Part shown: positions 1 to 17,226 of the stretch, piece after piece
Layout: every line of letters begins with the position of its first letter
Numbering within the stretch: the first letter of the stretch is position 1
DNA from: an uncultured Bryobacteraceae bacterium
GTDB lineage: Bacteria > Acidobacteriota > Terriglobia > Bryobacterales > Bryobacteraceae
Assembly: GCA_937920635.1 (NCBI GenBank)
Contig: CAKZUE010000002.1
Coordinates: 1-45,723 of the forward strand
DNA length: 45,723 nt
Direction of reading: 5' to 3'
The notes under the pieces: generated by a model
What the model was told of the DNA's origin: nothing
The model's input: only the letters and a program-made list of their open reading frames with translations
Databases searched by the model: none
Translations under genes and position numbers: made by a program

Positions 1-140
1 AGATGGTGATGCCGGGCGACAACGTGTCGATCGAGGTGGAGCTGATCACGCCGGTGGCCATGGACAAGGGGTTGCGCTTCGCCATCCGCGAAGGCGGCCG
101 CACCGTCGGCGCCGGCACGGTGACCGAGATCTTTGAGTAA
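1..140 (+). CDS. tuf: Elongation factor Tu, C-terminal fragment
   Basis: Only the last 45 or so codons are inside the window; the gene is cut by the left edge. The readable frame begins MVMPGDN, continues through [20 protein letters not shown], and ends [10 protein letters not shown] before TAA. This is the signature end of domain III of EF-Tu, the GTPase that delivers aminoacyl-tRNA to the ribosome. It is followed by tRNA-Trp and secE, the common bacterial order tuf-trnW-secE-nusG-rplKAJL-rpoBC. The identification is secure even from this short piece, but nothing can be said about the G domain or upstream control. Confidence 0.95.
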   Translation, partial: MVMPGDNVSIEVELITPVAMDKGLRFAIREGGRTVGAGTVTEIFE

Positions 141-165
141 CGTTTTCCTGCCGCGCGGGGCGGGT

Positions 166-193
166 GCGACTTCCCGCTCCGGCGCGGTAAAAT
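166..193 (+). promoter_or_regulatory. Candidate promoter for tRNA-Trp/secE
   Basis: A TAAAAT hexamer (188-193, five of six matches to the sigma-70 -10) lies 17 bases before the mature tRNA 5' end. A weak -35 (GCGACT, 166-171) sits 16 bases upstream. The spacing would start transcription near base 200, giving a short tRNA 5' leader. The -35 match is poor, so this is only a candidate; read-through from tuf is equally possible. Confidence 0.45.
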
Positions 194-210
194 GAGAGGG
201 TCTTTGCCCC

Positions 211-284
211 AGGGGCTTAGGTTAACGGTAGACCGGCGGTCTCCAAAACCGCGAGTGGGGGTTCGATTCCCTCAGCCCCTGCCA
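211..284 (+). tRNA. trnW: tRNA-Trp (anticodon CCA)
   Basis: The sequence folds as a full cloverleaf. The acceptor stem is AGGGGCT (211-217) pairing with AGCCCCT (274-280), with discriminator G281 and an encoded CCA tail (282-284). The D-arm is GGTT/GACC. The anticodon stem is GCGGT/ACCGC enclosing the loop CTCCAAA, with anticodon CCA at 243-245. The T-arm has loop TTCGATT. CCA reads UGG, so this is tryptophan tRNA. It sits between tuf and secE, the usual place for tRNA-Trp in many bacteria. Confidence 0.97.
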
Positions 285-404
285 CCTCATCTTTATTTCA
301 CAATGACAGAGGAGTGCGGCGGCCAAAGCGGCGCCGCGGGCGAGAACGGGACGATCCGGCCCTGGCCGGATCAGGAAAATTAGCCGGACAGACAGGTGCC
401 CACC

Positions 405-662
405 ATGGCAACAATCGCAGCCAGCAGCGGCAGCCAGCCCGAAAACAAAGGCGTGGCCGGATGGCTCGCCGCGGCGAAAGAATATGTGGCCGACCTGAAG
501 GCGGAAATGCGCCGGGTCACCTGGCCTACCCGCAAGCAGGTGCAGGCGACCACCGCGGTCGTCATCGCCGCCGTGTTTCTGTTTGCCGCCTATTTCGCCG
601 TGGTAGACCTGGTCCTCGGCCGGGCCATCACCAAGATCTTCGACACGCTGGCGCGGCGTTAA
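405..662 (+). CDS. secE: Protein translocase subunit SecE
   Basis: This 85-aa protein is the small essential subunit of the SecYEG channel in the cytoplasmic membrane. The core motif EMRRVTWPTRKQV (about residues 38-50) is the conserved amphipathic/hinge region that clamps SecY. It is followed by one transmembrane helix (about 52-75, AVVIAAVFLFAAYFAVVDL). The N-terminal 25 residues are a variable cytoplasmic tail. I chose the ATG at 405, preceded by AGACAGG; an in-frame GTG three codons upstream is possible. A single-helix SecE is the normal form outside Gammaproteobacteria. nusG follows 23 bases downstream and is probably co-transcribed. Confidence 0.95.
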   Translation: MATIAASSGSQPENKGVAGWLAAAKEYVADLKAEMRRVTWPTRKQVQATTAVVIAAVFLFAAYFAVVDLVLGRAITKIFDTLARR

Positions 663-685
663 AGCGGCGAGAAACGGATCGAGAG

Positions 686-1372
686 ATGCCGGATCAGGAA
701 TTCGAACAAAACGGGCAGGCCGAGGACCGGGAGGCGGCGGCGCCGCACGGCGAGCCGGAAACGGCTGCCGCGCCCTCCGATGAAGCGTCCGGGGAGCCCG
801 CCGCGCAGGCACCGGCCGATGCCGGGCCGGCCGCCGGCGCCGGCATGAACTGGTACATCGTCCACACATACAGCGGATTCGAGCACAAGGTGGCCGAGTC
901 GCTCCGCGCGCGGGCTGAAGCGTACGGCTTCACGCACAAGATCGGACAGATCCTGATCCCCACCGAGGAGGTGGTGGAGCTGCGCAACGGCAAGAAAGTG
1001 ACCAGCAAGCGGCTGCTGTACCCGGGCTATGTGATGGTGCAGATGGCCATGGACGACGACCTTTGGCACCACATCAAGAACACGCCCCGCGTCACCGGCT
1101 TCGTGGGCGGGGGCAACACGCCTGTGCCGCTGTCGGAGGCGGAAGTCGACGCGGTGCTGAACCGCCAGGCGGCCTCCGCCGAGCGGCCGCGGCCGAAACT
1201 GACATTCGAGAAAAACGAGACGGTGCGCATTATCGACGGGCCGTTCGCCAGCTTCCAGGGCAAGGTGGACGAGGTCAACCCTGACCGGAACACGTTGCGC
1301 GTGCTGGTGACGATTTTCGGGCGCTCGACGCCTGTGGAGCTCGATTTTCTCCAGGTGGAAAAGGTAAATTAG
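686..1372 (+). CDS. nusG: Transcription termination/antitermination protein NusG
   Basis: NusG binds the RNA polymerase clamp, suppresses pausing and couples transcription to Rho or ribosomes. The NGN domain starts at residue 54 ([20 protein letters not shown]). A C-terminal KOW domain is recognisable from [18 protein letters not shown] and ends in [10 protein letters not shown]. The frame is open upstream of the usual start. From the ATG at 686 the protein is 228 aa, with a 53-residue N-terminal extension rich in Glu, Ala, Pro and Gly; from the ATG at 845 it would be 175 aa. I prefer 686 because 845 has no purine-rich ribosome-binding site and lies in GC-rich coding-like sequence. It sits between secE and rplK as usual. 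Confidence 0.93.
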   Translation: MPDQEFEQNGQAEDREAAAPHGEPETAAAPSDEASGEPAAQAPADAGPAAGAGMNWYIVHTYSGFEHKVAESLRARAEAYGFTHKIGQILIPTEEVVELRNGKKVTSKRLLYPGYVMVQMAMDDDLWHHIKNTPRVTGFVGGGNTPVPLSEAEVDAVLNRQAASAERPRPKLTFEKNETVRIIDGPFASFQGKVDEVNPDRNTLRVLVTIFGRSTPVELDFLQVEKVN

Positions 1373-1399
1373 GCGAAATTCCAGGCAGGTTTTTCAGAA

Positions 1400-1825
1400 A
1401 TGGCAAAAAAAGTCACAGCGCAGGTGAAGCTTCAGATTCCCGCGGGCAAGGCGACGCCCGCTCCGCCCGTCGGCACGGCGCTCGGGCCCCAGGGCGTCAA
1501 CATCATGGAGTTCTGCAAGGCGTTCAACGCCAAAACGGCCAGCCAGGAAGGCTTGATCATCCCCGTGGTGATCACCATCTATTCGGACCGTTCTTTCACG
1601 TTCATCACCAAGACGCCGCCCGTGGCGGTGCTCGTGAAAAAGGCCTGCAATCTCGCCAAGGGCAGCGCCGAGCCGAACCGCAACAAGGTCGCGAAGATCA
1701 CCATGAAGCAGGTGGAGGAGATCGCAAAAATCAAAATGCCCGATCTCAACTGCTTCGATCTCGAGTCTGCGGTGGCCCAGGTGAAGGGGGCTTGCCGTTC
1801 GATGGGCGTCGAGGTGGTTTCCTGA
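1400..1825 (+). CDS. rplK: 50S ribosomal protein L11
   Basis: This 141-aa protein matches the usual L11 length. The N-terminal domain shows [20 protein letters not shown] and [12 protein letters not shown], which bind release and elongation factors. The C-terminal domain (residues about 75-141, including [19 protein letters not shown]) binds the GTPase-associated region of 23S rRNA. The start ATG at 1400 follows nusG by 27 bases. L11 forms the stalk base with L10 and L12, encoded just downstream. The next gene, rplA, appears to have its own promoter, so rplK may end a secE-nusG-rplK transcription segment. Confidence 0.98.
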   Translation: MAKKVTAQVKLQIPAGKATPAPPVGTALGPQGVNIMEFCKAFNAKTASQEGLIIPVVITIYSDRSFTFITKTPPVAVLVKKACNLAKGSAEPNRNKVAKITMKQVEEIAKIKMPDLNCFDLESAVAQVKGACRSMGVEVVS

Positions 1826-1836
1826 ACCGGCTTTCG

Positions 1837-1866
1837 TGGACAGCGTGTCCGCGGATGTGCTAGACT
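1837..1866 (+). promoter_or_regulatory. Extended -10 promoter between rplK and rplA
   Basis: TGGACA (1837-1842, five of six to the -35 consensus) is separated by 18 bases from TAGACT (1861-1866). A TGC immediately precedes the -10, making an extended -10. Transcription would start near 1873, giving an rplA leader of about 120 nt. The same layout (18-base spacer, TGC before TAGAxT) occurs upstream of rpoB, which supports both. Confidence 0.7.
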
Positions 1867-1943
1867 AACAAAGTCACCCGCTCTTTATCATCGCAGTGGG
1901 CGGCGCGCTGGTTGATGCGGCGCGCCGCTGGATCAAATTGGGA

Positions 1944-1975
1944 GGCGCCCGGGCCTGAAAAGACTTCGGGGCGCC
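1944..1975 (+). promoter_or_regulatory. Hairpin in the rplA leader, possible L1 autoregulatory site
   Basis: GGCGCCC (1944-1950) can pair with GGGCGCC (1969-1975) around an 18-nt loop, ending 19 bases before the rplA start. Ribosomal protein L1 is known to repress its own operon by binding a leader structure that mimics its 23S rRNA site. I see a stable hairpin in the right place but cannot confirm the specific L1 recognition motif. Confidence 0.35.
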
Positions 1976-1994
1976 GCTTGGACCAGTCACATTT

Positions 1995-2702
1995 ATGGCA
2001 AGAAAACCAGGGAAAAAGTACGCTGCCGCGGCGCAGCAGGTCGAGAAGCGGCCCTACACGCTGGAAGAGGCCATTCCCCTCGTCCAGAAGCTCAAGTTCA
2101 CCCGCTTTGACGAGACCGTCGAAGTGCACATGCGCCTCGGGGTTGACCCCCGTCACGCCGACCAGATGGTGCGCGGCACTGTCGTGCTGCCGCACGGGCT
2201 CGGCAAGACCAAGCGCGTGCTGGTCATCGCTTCCGGCGAAAAGATCCGCGAGGCCGACACCGCGGGCGCTGATTTTGCCGGCGGCGAGGAAATGATCGAA
2301 AAAATCCAGAAGGAAAACTGGCTGGATTTCGACGCCGTGATCGCCACCCCGGACATGATGCGGTCCATGGCCAAGCTGGGCAAGCTGCTCGGCCCCCGCG
2401 GCCTGATGCCGAATCCGAAGACCGGCACGGTGACTTTGGACGTGGCCAGGGCCGTGCAGGAGGTCAAGGCCGGCAAGGTGGAGTTCCGCGTCGACAAAAC
2501 GGGCGTCGTCCACGCCCCGGTCGGCAAAGTGAGCTTCCCTTCGGACAAGCTGCTGGAAAACGCCTCCACCCTGATCCAGGCCGTGGTGCGCGCCAAGCCG
2601 CCGGCTGCCAAGGGGCGCTATGTCCGCAGCGTGACGGTCTGCTCGACCATGGGGCCCGGCCTCAGCCTCGACGTCACGCCGTACAACGTGCGCGCGGTTT
2701 AG
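1995..2702 (+). CDS. rplA: 50S ribosomal protein L1
   Basis: This 235-aa protein has the normal bacterial L1 length. Family signatures include [22 protein letters not shown] near the N terminus, [15 protein letters not shown], and [15 protein letters not shown] (the L1 signature), then [21 protein letters not shown]1 binds helices 76-78 of 23S rRNA and helps release deacylated tRNA from the E site. In other bacteria it also represses translation of its own operon. The start ATG at 1995 has only a weak ribosome-binding site, which fits a translationally controlled gene. rplJ begins 21 bases downstream. Confidence 0.98.
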   Translation: MARKPGKKYAAAAQQVEKRPYTLEEAIPLVQKLKFTRFDETVEVHMRLGVDPRHADQMVRGTVVLPHGLGKTKRVLVIASGEKIREADTAGADFAGGEEMIEKIQKENWLDFDAVIATPDMMRSMAKLGKLLGPRGLMPNPKTGTVTLDVARAVQEVKAGKVEFRVDKTGVVHAPVGKVSFPSDKLLENASTLIQAVVRAKPPAAKGRYVRSVTVCSTMGPGLSLDVTPYNVRAV

Positions 2703-2723
2703 CGCGGCGCGGGAGAAACGCCG

Positions 2724-3251
2724 ATGAAAGACAGAAAGAAGAAACAGCAGGACCTCGATCAGTTGCGCCAGGATCTCCAGGGCTCGGGCGCCGTGTTCGT
2801 CACCAGCTTCAACAAGCTCACCGTGGCTCAGGACTTCGAGTTGCGCAAAGCCGTGCGCGGCGCCGGCGGCCTGTACCGCGTTGTCAAGAACACGCTGGCG
2901 GAAAAGGCCGCCGCCGGGCTGCCCGCCGAGTCCGTCCTGAAGGGGCTGAAGGGCACCACCGCCGTCGCGTTTACGGCCGGCGATCCGGTCGCGCTGGCCA
3001 AGGCCCTCAGCGAGTACGCCAAGGCCAACCCCGTGATCACCTTCAAGGCCGGCCTGGTCGAGGGCCGGGCCATCGATCTCAAGGCCATCGAGGCTTTGGC
3101 CAACATGCCGCCGAAGGCGGAGATTTACGCGAAGCTGCTCTACCTGATCAACGCTCCGGCCCAGCGCCTGTTGTCGGCGATTCAGGGAGTGGGCCGCAAC
3201 CTCGCCGTGGTCATCGACCAGGGCGTGAAGGAAAACAAGTTCGCCTCCTAG
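2724..3251 (+). CDS. rplJ: 50S ribosomal protein L10
   Basis: This 175-aa protein is slightly longer than the 165 aa of E. coli L10. The N-terminal rRNA-binding domain shows GAVFVTSFNKLTVAQDFELR and YRVVKNTLAEKA. The C-terminal helix (about residues 130-175, ALANMPPKAEIYAKLLYLINAP) is where L12 dimers dock. L10 anchors the L12 stalk on the large subunit. The start ATG at 2724 follows a GGGAG motif. L10 commonly autoregulates rplJL translation, but I could not identify a convincing operator in the very short 21-base gap from rplA. Confidence 0.97.
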   Translation: MKDRKKKQQDLDQLRQDLQGSGAVFVTSFNKLTVAQDFELRKAVRGAGGLYRVVKNTLAEKAAAGLPAESVLKGLKGTTAVAFTAGDPVALAKALSEYAKANPVITFKAGLVEGRAIDLKAIEALANMPPKAEIYAKLLYLINAPAQRLLSAIQGVGRNLAVVIDQGVKENKFAS

Positions 3252-3336
3252 CCGCAAACCCTGCGCTCATCCCTGCAAGGGCCGGGCGAGCACTATGGAG
3301 CAGGAAGGGATTACCAGATAGGGAGAATCGAGAAAC

Positions 3337-3720
3337 ATGGCTGACATCAACGCAATCGCAGAACAGATTCAGGGCCTCACGCTGCTGGAGGCTTCCGAGC
3401 TGGTGAAGCTCCTCGAGGAGAAGCTGGGCGTTTCCGCCGCCGCCGCCGCGGTGGCCGTCGCCGCTCCTGCGGCCGGCGGCGCAGCCGCCGCCGCTCCGGC
3501 CGAAGAGAAGACCGAGTTCACCGTCATCCTCACCGCGGCCGGCGCCAACAAGATCAACGTGATCAAGGTGGTCCGCGAGGTTACCAGCCTCGGCCTGAAG
3601 GAGGCCAAGGACCTGGTCGAGTCCGCGCCCAAGCCCATCAAAGAGGGCGTTTCGAAGGAAGAAGCCGAGAACATCAAGAAGAAGTTCGTCGAGGCCGGCG
3701 CCACGGTCGAAATCCAGTAA
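3337..3720 (+). CDS. rplL: 50S ribosomal protein L7/L12
   Basis: This 127-aa protein is the acidic stalk protein present in several copies per ribosome that recruits translational GTPases. The N-terminal dimerisation domain (residues 1-35, including [19 protein letters not shown]) is followed by an Ala/Gly/Pro-rich flexible hinge (about 36-57). The C-terminal factor-binding domain follows (about 58-127, [20 protein letters not shown] and [13 protein letters not shown]). The start is preceded by AGGGAGAATCGAG, a good ribosome-binding site. A hairpin follows directly (3742-3764), then a separate rpoB promoter. This is the usual way to make more L12 than RNA polymerase. Confidence 0.98.
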   Translation: MADINAIAEQIQGLTLLEASELVKLLEEKLGVSAAAAAVAVAAPAAGGAAAAAPAEEKTEFTVILTAAGANKINVIKVVREVTSLGLKEAKDLVESAPKPIKEGVSKEEAENIKKKFVEAGATVEIQ

Positions 3721-3741
3721 CCAAAGCCGCGCGTCCTGCGC

Positions 3742-3764
3742 GCCGGCCTCGACGCGAGGCTGGC
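3742..3764 (+). terminator. Hairpin after rplL, probable partial terminator/attenuator
   Basis: GCCGGCCTCG (3742-3751) pairs with CGAGGCTGGC (3755-3764) around a 3-nt loop, with one G-U pair. A pyrimidine-rich but not uridine-only tract follows. It starts 21 bases after the rplL stop and 41 bases before the rpoB -35. A leaky terminator between rplL and rpoB is known in other bacteria. Its efficiency here is inferred. Confidence 0.5.
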
Positions 3765-3804
3765 CGCGGGCTCTCCTCTGTCTCTCTGGCTTGCCGCCGG
3801 CCGT

Positions 3805-3834
3805 TTGACGTGCCCGGATCCGGTCTGCTAGAGT
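3805..3834 (+). promoter_or_regulatory. Promoter for rpoBC
   Basis: TTGACG (3805-3810) and TAGAGT (3829-3834) are separated by 18 bases, and TGC directly precedes the -10. Transcription would start near 3841, giving an rpoB leader of about 330 nt. The element closely resembles the promoter read upstream of rplA. Confidence 0.75.
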
Positions 3835-3840
3835 GGAAGC

Positions 3841-4168
3841 TATCCAGGAACTGGAGCCGAATCGGGAAGCGCCGCGCCTGTGCCATCCGTAAGTTGCCAG
3901 CCATCCGCGCCTGAGCGGAACGGGGCCAGACCGCCTCGTGCAGCCGCTTATCGCACTGGTTGTGCGCTCGTATGGCACGGCCCCTTCCCAGCCGGCTTTC
4001 CCATCTTTTCCCGTGCATTCCTGCCCTTGGTGACAGACGTCCCTGCGCCGGGCACTACCCTTACATCCAGGCGATCGTCAACTTTGGACAGCGCCCCGTT
4101 TGCGGAGGGGCGGCTGTGCCGCGCCCAGGCGCGACGCCTCCGGGCGTAGACACCTTAAGGAGTGGAGA
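3841..4168 (+). other. Long untranslated leader of rpoB
   Basis: No gene is seen in the 448 bases between rplL and rpoB (3721-4168). Beyond the rplL hairpin and the rpoB promoter, about 330 bases would form a 5' leader. It contains a GCCCC/GGGGC hairpin (4093-4111) and ends with a strong AAGGAG ribosome-binding site (4157-4162). The rpoB frame is open back to 4100, but the upstream codons look non-coding. Whether the leader binds a regulator is unknown. Confidence 0.4.
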
Positions 4169-8536
<4,368 letters not shown>

Positions 8537-8560
8537 ATCCGGAAAGGACAGGAGGCGAAT

Positions 8561-12790
<4,230 letters not shown>

Positions 12791-12812
12791 GCTGCCGCCT
12801 CACCCCTGACTT

Positions 12813-12855
12813 CCAGGGCGGGTTCCCCGGGGGACCCGCCCTGGTTGCATTTCCG
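12813..12855 (+). terminator. Rho-independent-type terminator after rpoC
   Basis: CCAGGGCGGGT (12813-12823) and ACCCGCCCTGG (12834-12844) form a perfect 11-bp stem, with further C/G pairing inside the loop. A T-rich tail (TTGCATTTCC) follows. It lies 22 bases after the rpoC stop and would end the long ribosomal/RNA polymerase transcript. Confidence 0.8.
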
Positions 12856-13212
12856 CCCCCCGGGGACGGTCTGCGCGGGGATTCGCCTGGCCAACTTTGG
12901 CAGCTTTGGGTTCCGTCGCAGGACGCGCCAGGATGACAGGGGCTGCCACGGCGCAGCCGCGCCCCACCCACGGGCGGCTCTCGCTCCTTCGGACAGCCTG
13001 GTCCCGTTCTCCATTTCATCGTTTCTTATTTCCGATGACACGCGCCTGAAAAGAGGGGCGTGTGATATTAGTGAAGCGCAGCGCGTGTCAAGCCTCCTCA
13101 CGCCCGACGAGAGGCTGTTGCTTGATTGCCGCCATATAGGATGGAAGTTTGCGCCAGGCAGGGAAACCAGTGCATTCCCTTCGCTGGGCATCGTCAGGAA
13201 AGGAGATCGGGC
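12856..13212. other. Intergenic region between rpoC and the TonB receptor
   Basis: Including the terminator, the gap is 422 bases and I see no gene in it. A possible weak extended -10 (GATATT at 13064-13069 with TG two bases before) lacks a good -35. An imperfect inverted repeat flanks 13038-13063 (ACACGC...GCGTGT). The receptor's ribosome-binding site AAGGAG is at 13200-13205. The promoter is not settled. Confidence 0.35.
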
Positions 13213-16200
13213 ATGGAATCACGCCAGAAAGCGCTCCGGTTATTGGGAATGGCGCTGCTGCTTGCTGGTAGCGCCTCGGGCCAGTCCTTTACGGGCAGGA
13301 TCGTGGGAACGGTGACGGATCCGAGCGGAAGCGTCGTGTCAGGCGCCGAGGTGCGGATCAGCAGCCCCTCCACAGGACTCGCCGTCTCCGTGCGCACCAA
13401 CGAGGACGGCAATTTCACGGCGGCGGAGCTGCCTCGCGGGGATTACCAGATCGAGGTCTCTCAGCCCGGTTTCAAGCAATTCCTGCGCCGCGGCATCCAG
13501 CTCTCCCTCGGCCAACAGGCCCGGGTGGACATCCGCCTGGAGGTGGGCAGCGTCTCGGAATCGGTGGAAGTCACCGCGGATGCCTCTCTTCTGGAGACTG
13601 TGGATTCCGTGCTGGGAAAGGTCGTCGACAACAAACGGATCACGGAACTCCCGCTCAACACGAGGAACGTGTTTTCGCTGCTCTATCTGACGCCCGGCGT
13701 GACCGGCTCCGTCAGCACGACTTACGGCACCGGCTTCGCCATCAACGGCGCCCGGAACTCGATGCTGGACATCCTCGTGGACGGAGTGAGCACGGCGCAC
13801 CCGACGGTGAACGGATTTTCAGGCAATTCCACATTCCCTCCCGTGGAGGCTATTGCAGAGTTTAAGGTTCTGGGTTCCAACTATCCCGCTGAATTCGGGC
13901 GTAGCAATGGCGGAATTGTCAACGTTGTCTATAAGTCAGGATCCAATGATTTTCACGGAAGCCTGTTTGAATTTCTCAGAAATTCGAAGCTGGACGCCAA
14001 CAACTTTTTCAACAACCGTGCAGGGATTCCGCTGGGCAGTTTCAAACGCAACCAGTTCGGGGCCATGGTGAACGGCCCGGTCGTCCGGAACCGCACCTTC
14101 TTCCTCGGCAGCTATGAAGGGCTCCGCGAGCGCACTCTGGGAAATACCATCTTCACCGTCCCGACGGATTTGCAGCGGGCCGGCGACTTCAGCCAGACTT
14201 TCTCCTCCACCGGGGCGCTCATACGCATCTTCGACCCCTTTTCCACGCGATCCCAGGGGTCCGGATTTGTGCGGGACCAGTTTCCCGGCAACGTCATCCC
14301 CCAGTCGATGATCGACCCAGTCGCGCGCAACGTGACGAAGTACTATCCGCAGCCGAACACCGTGTCCAACGCCGTGACCAACGTGAACAATTACATCAGC
14401 ACGGGTGTCCGCTCGTTCGACCAGGACCAGATCGACGGCCGCGTGGATCATAACTTCTCGAACCGGCGAAGGCTTTTCAGCCGGCTCTCCTGGCGGAAAA
14501 ACACAGACGCTCCGCCCGTGTTCTTCCCGCGCGACCTCGCCATCGCCGAGGGCAGGGTGATCCAGGGCGTCAAACAGCCGTCCGCCTCGATCGACTTCAC
14601 CGATACATTGTCACCCTCTGCGGTGTGGACGGTCCGGGCTGGAGTCTCCCGGTCGATCTTCGATTACAACAACCAGGGATTGGGATTCGTCCCGTCCAGC
14701 CTGGGTTTGCCCAAGGCTATTGACAACGTCGTGGACCGGCAGATGTTCCCGCGTTTTGGCGTATCCGGGTTCGTGAATCTTGGAGGCAACGACCACCGCT
14801 ACAGCACCTTCAATACCTTCACGCTCCTGTCCAACCTCGCTGTGATCCGGGGCAACCACAGCTTCAAATTCGGTTGGGAAGGCCGGCTCATCCGGGTGAA
14901 CGTCTGGGAAGCCCGCTCCGCTGGCACGTTCAATTTCGCTGCCGGCTTTACCCAGGGTCCCAACCCGAACCAGGCCAGTTCCACCGCCGGCCACGGAATG
15001 GCGTCGTTTTTGCTCGGCACCGGCACCACGGGAAATGTCCTCATCCGCAACTGGAAGAACGTGGCATCCCAGAGCTTCTATCATGGCTTCTACTTTCAGG
15101 ACGACTGGCGCATCACTTCCAGGCTGACGCTGAACGCCGGGCTGAGATATGAGGTGGATCTGCCCCGCACGGAGCGGTACAACCGGATGAACTGGTTCGA
15201 TGAGAATGCGGTCTCCCCGCTTGCCGCCGTCGTCCCCGGTTTCCCGAACCTGCGCGGCGGCGTGCGTTTCGTGGGGGTGGACGGCAACCCGCGCACGCAA
15301 TTCAACAAGGATTTGAACAACTGGGCGCCACGCATCGGCTTCGCCTACCAGGTGGATGCCAGGACCGTCATCCGCGGCGCTTACGGCCTGTTTTACGGAC
15401 CATCGAGGCAGGCGGCGCAGGGTACTGTTGGGCCTTTCGGCTTCCGCGTGGAGTATCCCTGGGTCACCACCACCGACGGAATCACGCCATTCAACCGTCT
15501 GTCAAACCCCTATCCGGAGGGCTTCCGGGATGTGCCGGGGCCTGCCGACGGCCTGCTCACCCAGGCGGGCGCCAACTTGCAGGCGTTCTGGCCAGATTCA
15601 CCCTCGCCCCTGAATAAAATGTGGAACTTCACCATCCAGCGGGAGCTGCCGGGCGGAGTCTTATTCGAGACCGCCTACGTGGGCAACCTGGGCTCGAACC
15701 TCAGCAGCAGCACGGAGGGCGGCCTCGAGTTCAACCAGCTGGATCCCCAATACCTCTCGCTGGGATCGGCCCTGAATCAGAGCGTCCCGAATCCTTTCTT
15801 CAACATTGTCAACAACGGCATCCACCTCTCCAAGACCGTTGCACGCGGCCAGCTTCTGCGGCCCTACCCGCAATTCACCAATGTCCAGCCGCTCTACCAC
15901 CCGACTTCCACGTCCAGCTACCATGCCTGGCAGAACACCTTCAAACGGCGGTTCGCGCAAGGCCTCATGTTCGAAGGCAATTACACCTGGGCCAAGCTCC
16001 TCGACACCGGCGACAGCCACCAGAACTCCTACGATGTTCAGGCCAGCCGCGCCCTTTCCTCGCAGGACATCGCCCACCGGTTTGTGGCGAGCGTCGTCTA
16101 CGATTTGCCCATCGGCCGCGGGCGGGCGCTAAACACGGGCGATTCCCGCTTCGCGCGCCTGCTGCTGGCCGGCTGGCAGTTCAATGGCATCGTCGTGTAC

Positions 16201-16620
16201 CAGTCGGGGACGCCCCTGGCCATCTCCGCCAACAACACCTCAGGGCTTTTTGCGGCGCGCACGCAGCCCAACAGCAGCGGCTTCAGCGGCAAAAAGTCCG
16301 GCCGTGTGCAGGACCGGCTCGACGGCTACTTCGACAAGGCCGCCTACACCCAACCGGCTCCGTTCACCTTCGGCAATCTTGCCCGTTTCTTGCCGGACGT
16401 GCGGAACGACATGGTTCGAAACTGGGATCTATCCCTTTTCAAGCAGTTCGCCGTCGCCGAGGCGGTTAACCTTCAATTCCGGGCCGAATTCTTCAATGCC
16501 TTCAACCGGCCGCAGTTCGGAACCCCGAACACCAGCGTGACGGCGCCTGCGTTCGGCGTCGTCAACAGCCAGGCCAATGCGCCGCGGCAGATCCAGTTCG
16601 GTCTGAAACTGCTGTTCTGA
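13213..16620 (+). CDS. TonB-dependent receptor, Oar-like, with carboxypeptidase-regulatory domain
   Basis: The 1135-aa outer-membrane protein has a signal peptide ([23 protein letters not shown]). A carboxypeptidase-D regulatory-like fold follows (about residues 27-110, [20 protein letters not shown]). The plug begins around 115 ([22 protein letters not shown], then [18 protein letters not shown]), and the rest is a long beta-barrel ending in the aromatic terminus QFGLKLLF. The start at 13213 is chosen over an upstream ATG at 13126 because AAGGAG lies seven bases before it and the signal peptide begins there. Such receptors are greatly expanded in Acidobacteriota and are thought to import large substrates such as glycans. 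No substrate can be read from the sequence or neighbours. The gene appears to be a single transcription unit between two hairpins. Confidence 0.93.
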   Translation: MESRQKALRLLGMALLLAGSASGQSFTGRIVGTVTDPSGSVVSGAEVRISSPSTGLAVSVRTNEDGNFTAAELPRGDYQIEVSQPGFKQFLRRGIQLSLGQQARVDIRLEVGSVSESVEVTADASLLETVDSVLGKVVDNKRITELPLNTRNVFSLLYLTPGVTGSVSTTYGTGFAINGARNSMLDILVDGVSTAHPTVNGFSGNSTFPPVEAIAEFKVLGSNYPAEFGRSNGGIVNVVYKSGSNDFHGSLFEFLRNSKLDANNFFNNRAGIPLGSFKRNQFGAMVNGPVVRNRTFFLGSYEGLRERTLGNTIFTVPTDLQRAGDFSQTFSSTGALIRIFDPFSTRSQGSGFVRDQFPGNVIPQSMIDPVARNVTKYYPQPNTVSNAVTNVNNYISTGVRSFDQDQIDGRVDHNFSNRRRLFSRLSWRKNTDAPPVFFPRDLAIAEGRVIQGVKQPSASIDFTDTLSPSAVWTVRAGVSRSIFDYNNQGLGFVPSSLGLPKAIDNVVDRQMFPRFGVSGFVNLGGNDHRYSTFNTFTLLSNLAVIRGNHSFKFGWEGRLIRVNVWEARSAGTFNFAAGFTQGPNPNQASSTAGHGMASFLLGTGTTGNVLIRNWKNVASQSFYHGFYFQDDWRITSRLTLNAGLRYEVDLPRTERYNRMNWFDENAVSPLAAVVPGFPNLRGGVRFVGVDGNPRTQFNKDLNNWAPRIGFAYQVDARTVIRGAYGLFYGPSRQAAQGTVGPFGFRVEYPWVTTTDGITPFNRLSNPYPEGFRDVPGPADGLLTQAGANLQAFWPDSPSPLNKMWNFTIQRELPGGVLFETAYVGNLGSNLSSSTEGGLEFNQLDPQYLSLGSALNQSVPNPFFNIVNNGIHLSKTVARGQLLRPYPQFTNVQPLYHPTSTSSYHAWQNTFKRRFAQGLMFEGNYTWAKLLDTGDSHQNSYDVQASRALSSQDIAHRFVASVVYDLPIGRGRALNTGDSRFARLLLAGWQFNGIVVYQSGTPLAISANNTSGLFAARTQPNSSGFSGKKSGRVQDRLDGYFDKAAYTQPAPFTFGNLARFLPDVRNDMVRNWDLSLFKQFAVAEAVNLQFRAEFFNAFNRPQFGTPNTSVTAPAFGVVNSQANAPRQIQFGLKLLF

Positions 16621-16644
16621 GGCGGCGCGCATTCCTGCGCCGCC
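16621..16644 (+). terminator. Hairpin after the TonB receptor
   Basis: GGCGGCGC (16621-16628) pairs with GCGCCGCC (16637-16644) over an 8-nt loop, directly after the receptor stop codon. The downstream tract has few T residues, so it is a plausible but not textbook terminator. Confidence 0.5.
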
Positions 16645-16746
16645 TGATTGACCTGCCTTCCAGCTGGGGCCGCTGTTGATGCCCGGCACGGCCCCGGTTC
16701 AGCCGTGCGAGGAAGCAGGCAGCAGCGCCGTGTTGTCCGTCCGGGT

Positions 16747-17226
16747 TCATCCAGCCGCGTGCGCGAACGCCAGCACCGACGGCTTCACCAGTTGCTCCCA
16801 GTCCTCCGTGGCCATCTGGATCACGTCCCGGTGCGTGCCGGCGTTGAAGCAGATGGTCTCTTCGGCCAGCAGCAGCCCGTCCACCCACGTCGGAATGTCG
16901 AACAGCGTCCCATTGCCGAACGGAGGCATCGCTCCGAGTTCGCACTCCGGGAACAGCTCTTCCAATTCCCGTTCCGTGGCCAGGCGCATATGCCGGCTGC
17001 CGAACGCCGCCCGCAGCTCGTCCAGATCGACGATGCGGTCCGCCGGCAGCACCGCCATGGCGTAACCGTCCTCGGAATGAAGGATCACCACCTTGGCGAA
17101 GACCCGCGGCGAGACATGCTCGGCTTGCGCCGTCTCCCGCGCCGTGTAACTCAGCGGGTGGCGGTCATGCTTGTACGCCACGCCTTTCATCTCCAGGAAT
17201 GAAATGAGTCGGTCCAATGTCTTCAT
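16747..17226 (-). CDS. YbaK/EbsC-type aminoacyl-tRNA deacylase-like protein
   Basis: This 159-aa protein matches the YbaK/ProX single-domain family, which hydrolyses mischarged aminoacyl-tRNAs in trans. Diagnostic features are HPLSYTARETAQAEHV near the N terminus, VFAKVVILH with the conserved lysine of the family, and the loop ELGAMPPFG near residue 98 (family pattern G-x-x-P-P-F-G). The C terminus reads CFNAGTHRDVIQMATEDW. The specific tRNA substrate cannot be assigned. The start is fixed by a perfect AGGAGG (complement at 17232-17237). The ATGA overlap with the upstream 49-aa gene indicates translational coupling in a three-gene minus-strand operon. Confidence 0.85.
   Translation of the reverse strand: MKTLDRLISFLEMKGVAYKHDRHPLSYTARETAQAEHVSPRVFAKVVILHSEDGYAMAVLPADRIVDLDELRAAFGSRHMRLATERELEELFPECELGAMPPFGNGTLFDIPTWVDGLLLAEETICFNAGTHRDVIQMATEDWEQLVKPSVLAFAHAAG

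Noticed and set aside
1860-3257. 465-codon minus-strand frame over rplA and rplJ
   Set aside because: It overlaps two conserved ribosomal protein genes and has shadow-like composition (many His, Arg, Gly, Leu).
3421-3500. GCC/GCG-rich tract as a DNA repeat
   Set aside because: It is the alanine-rich hinge of L7/L12, normal for this protein.
13126-13212. Upstream ATG for the TonB receptor adding 29 residues
   Set aside because: The added residues ([15 protein letters not shown]) precede a proper signal peptide, and the only good ribosome-binding site serves the ATG at 13213.
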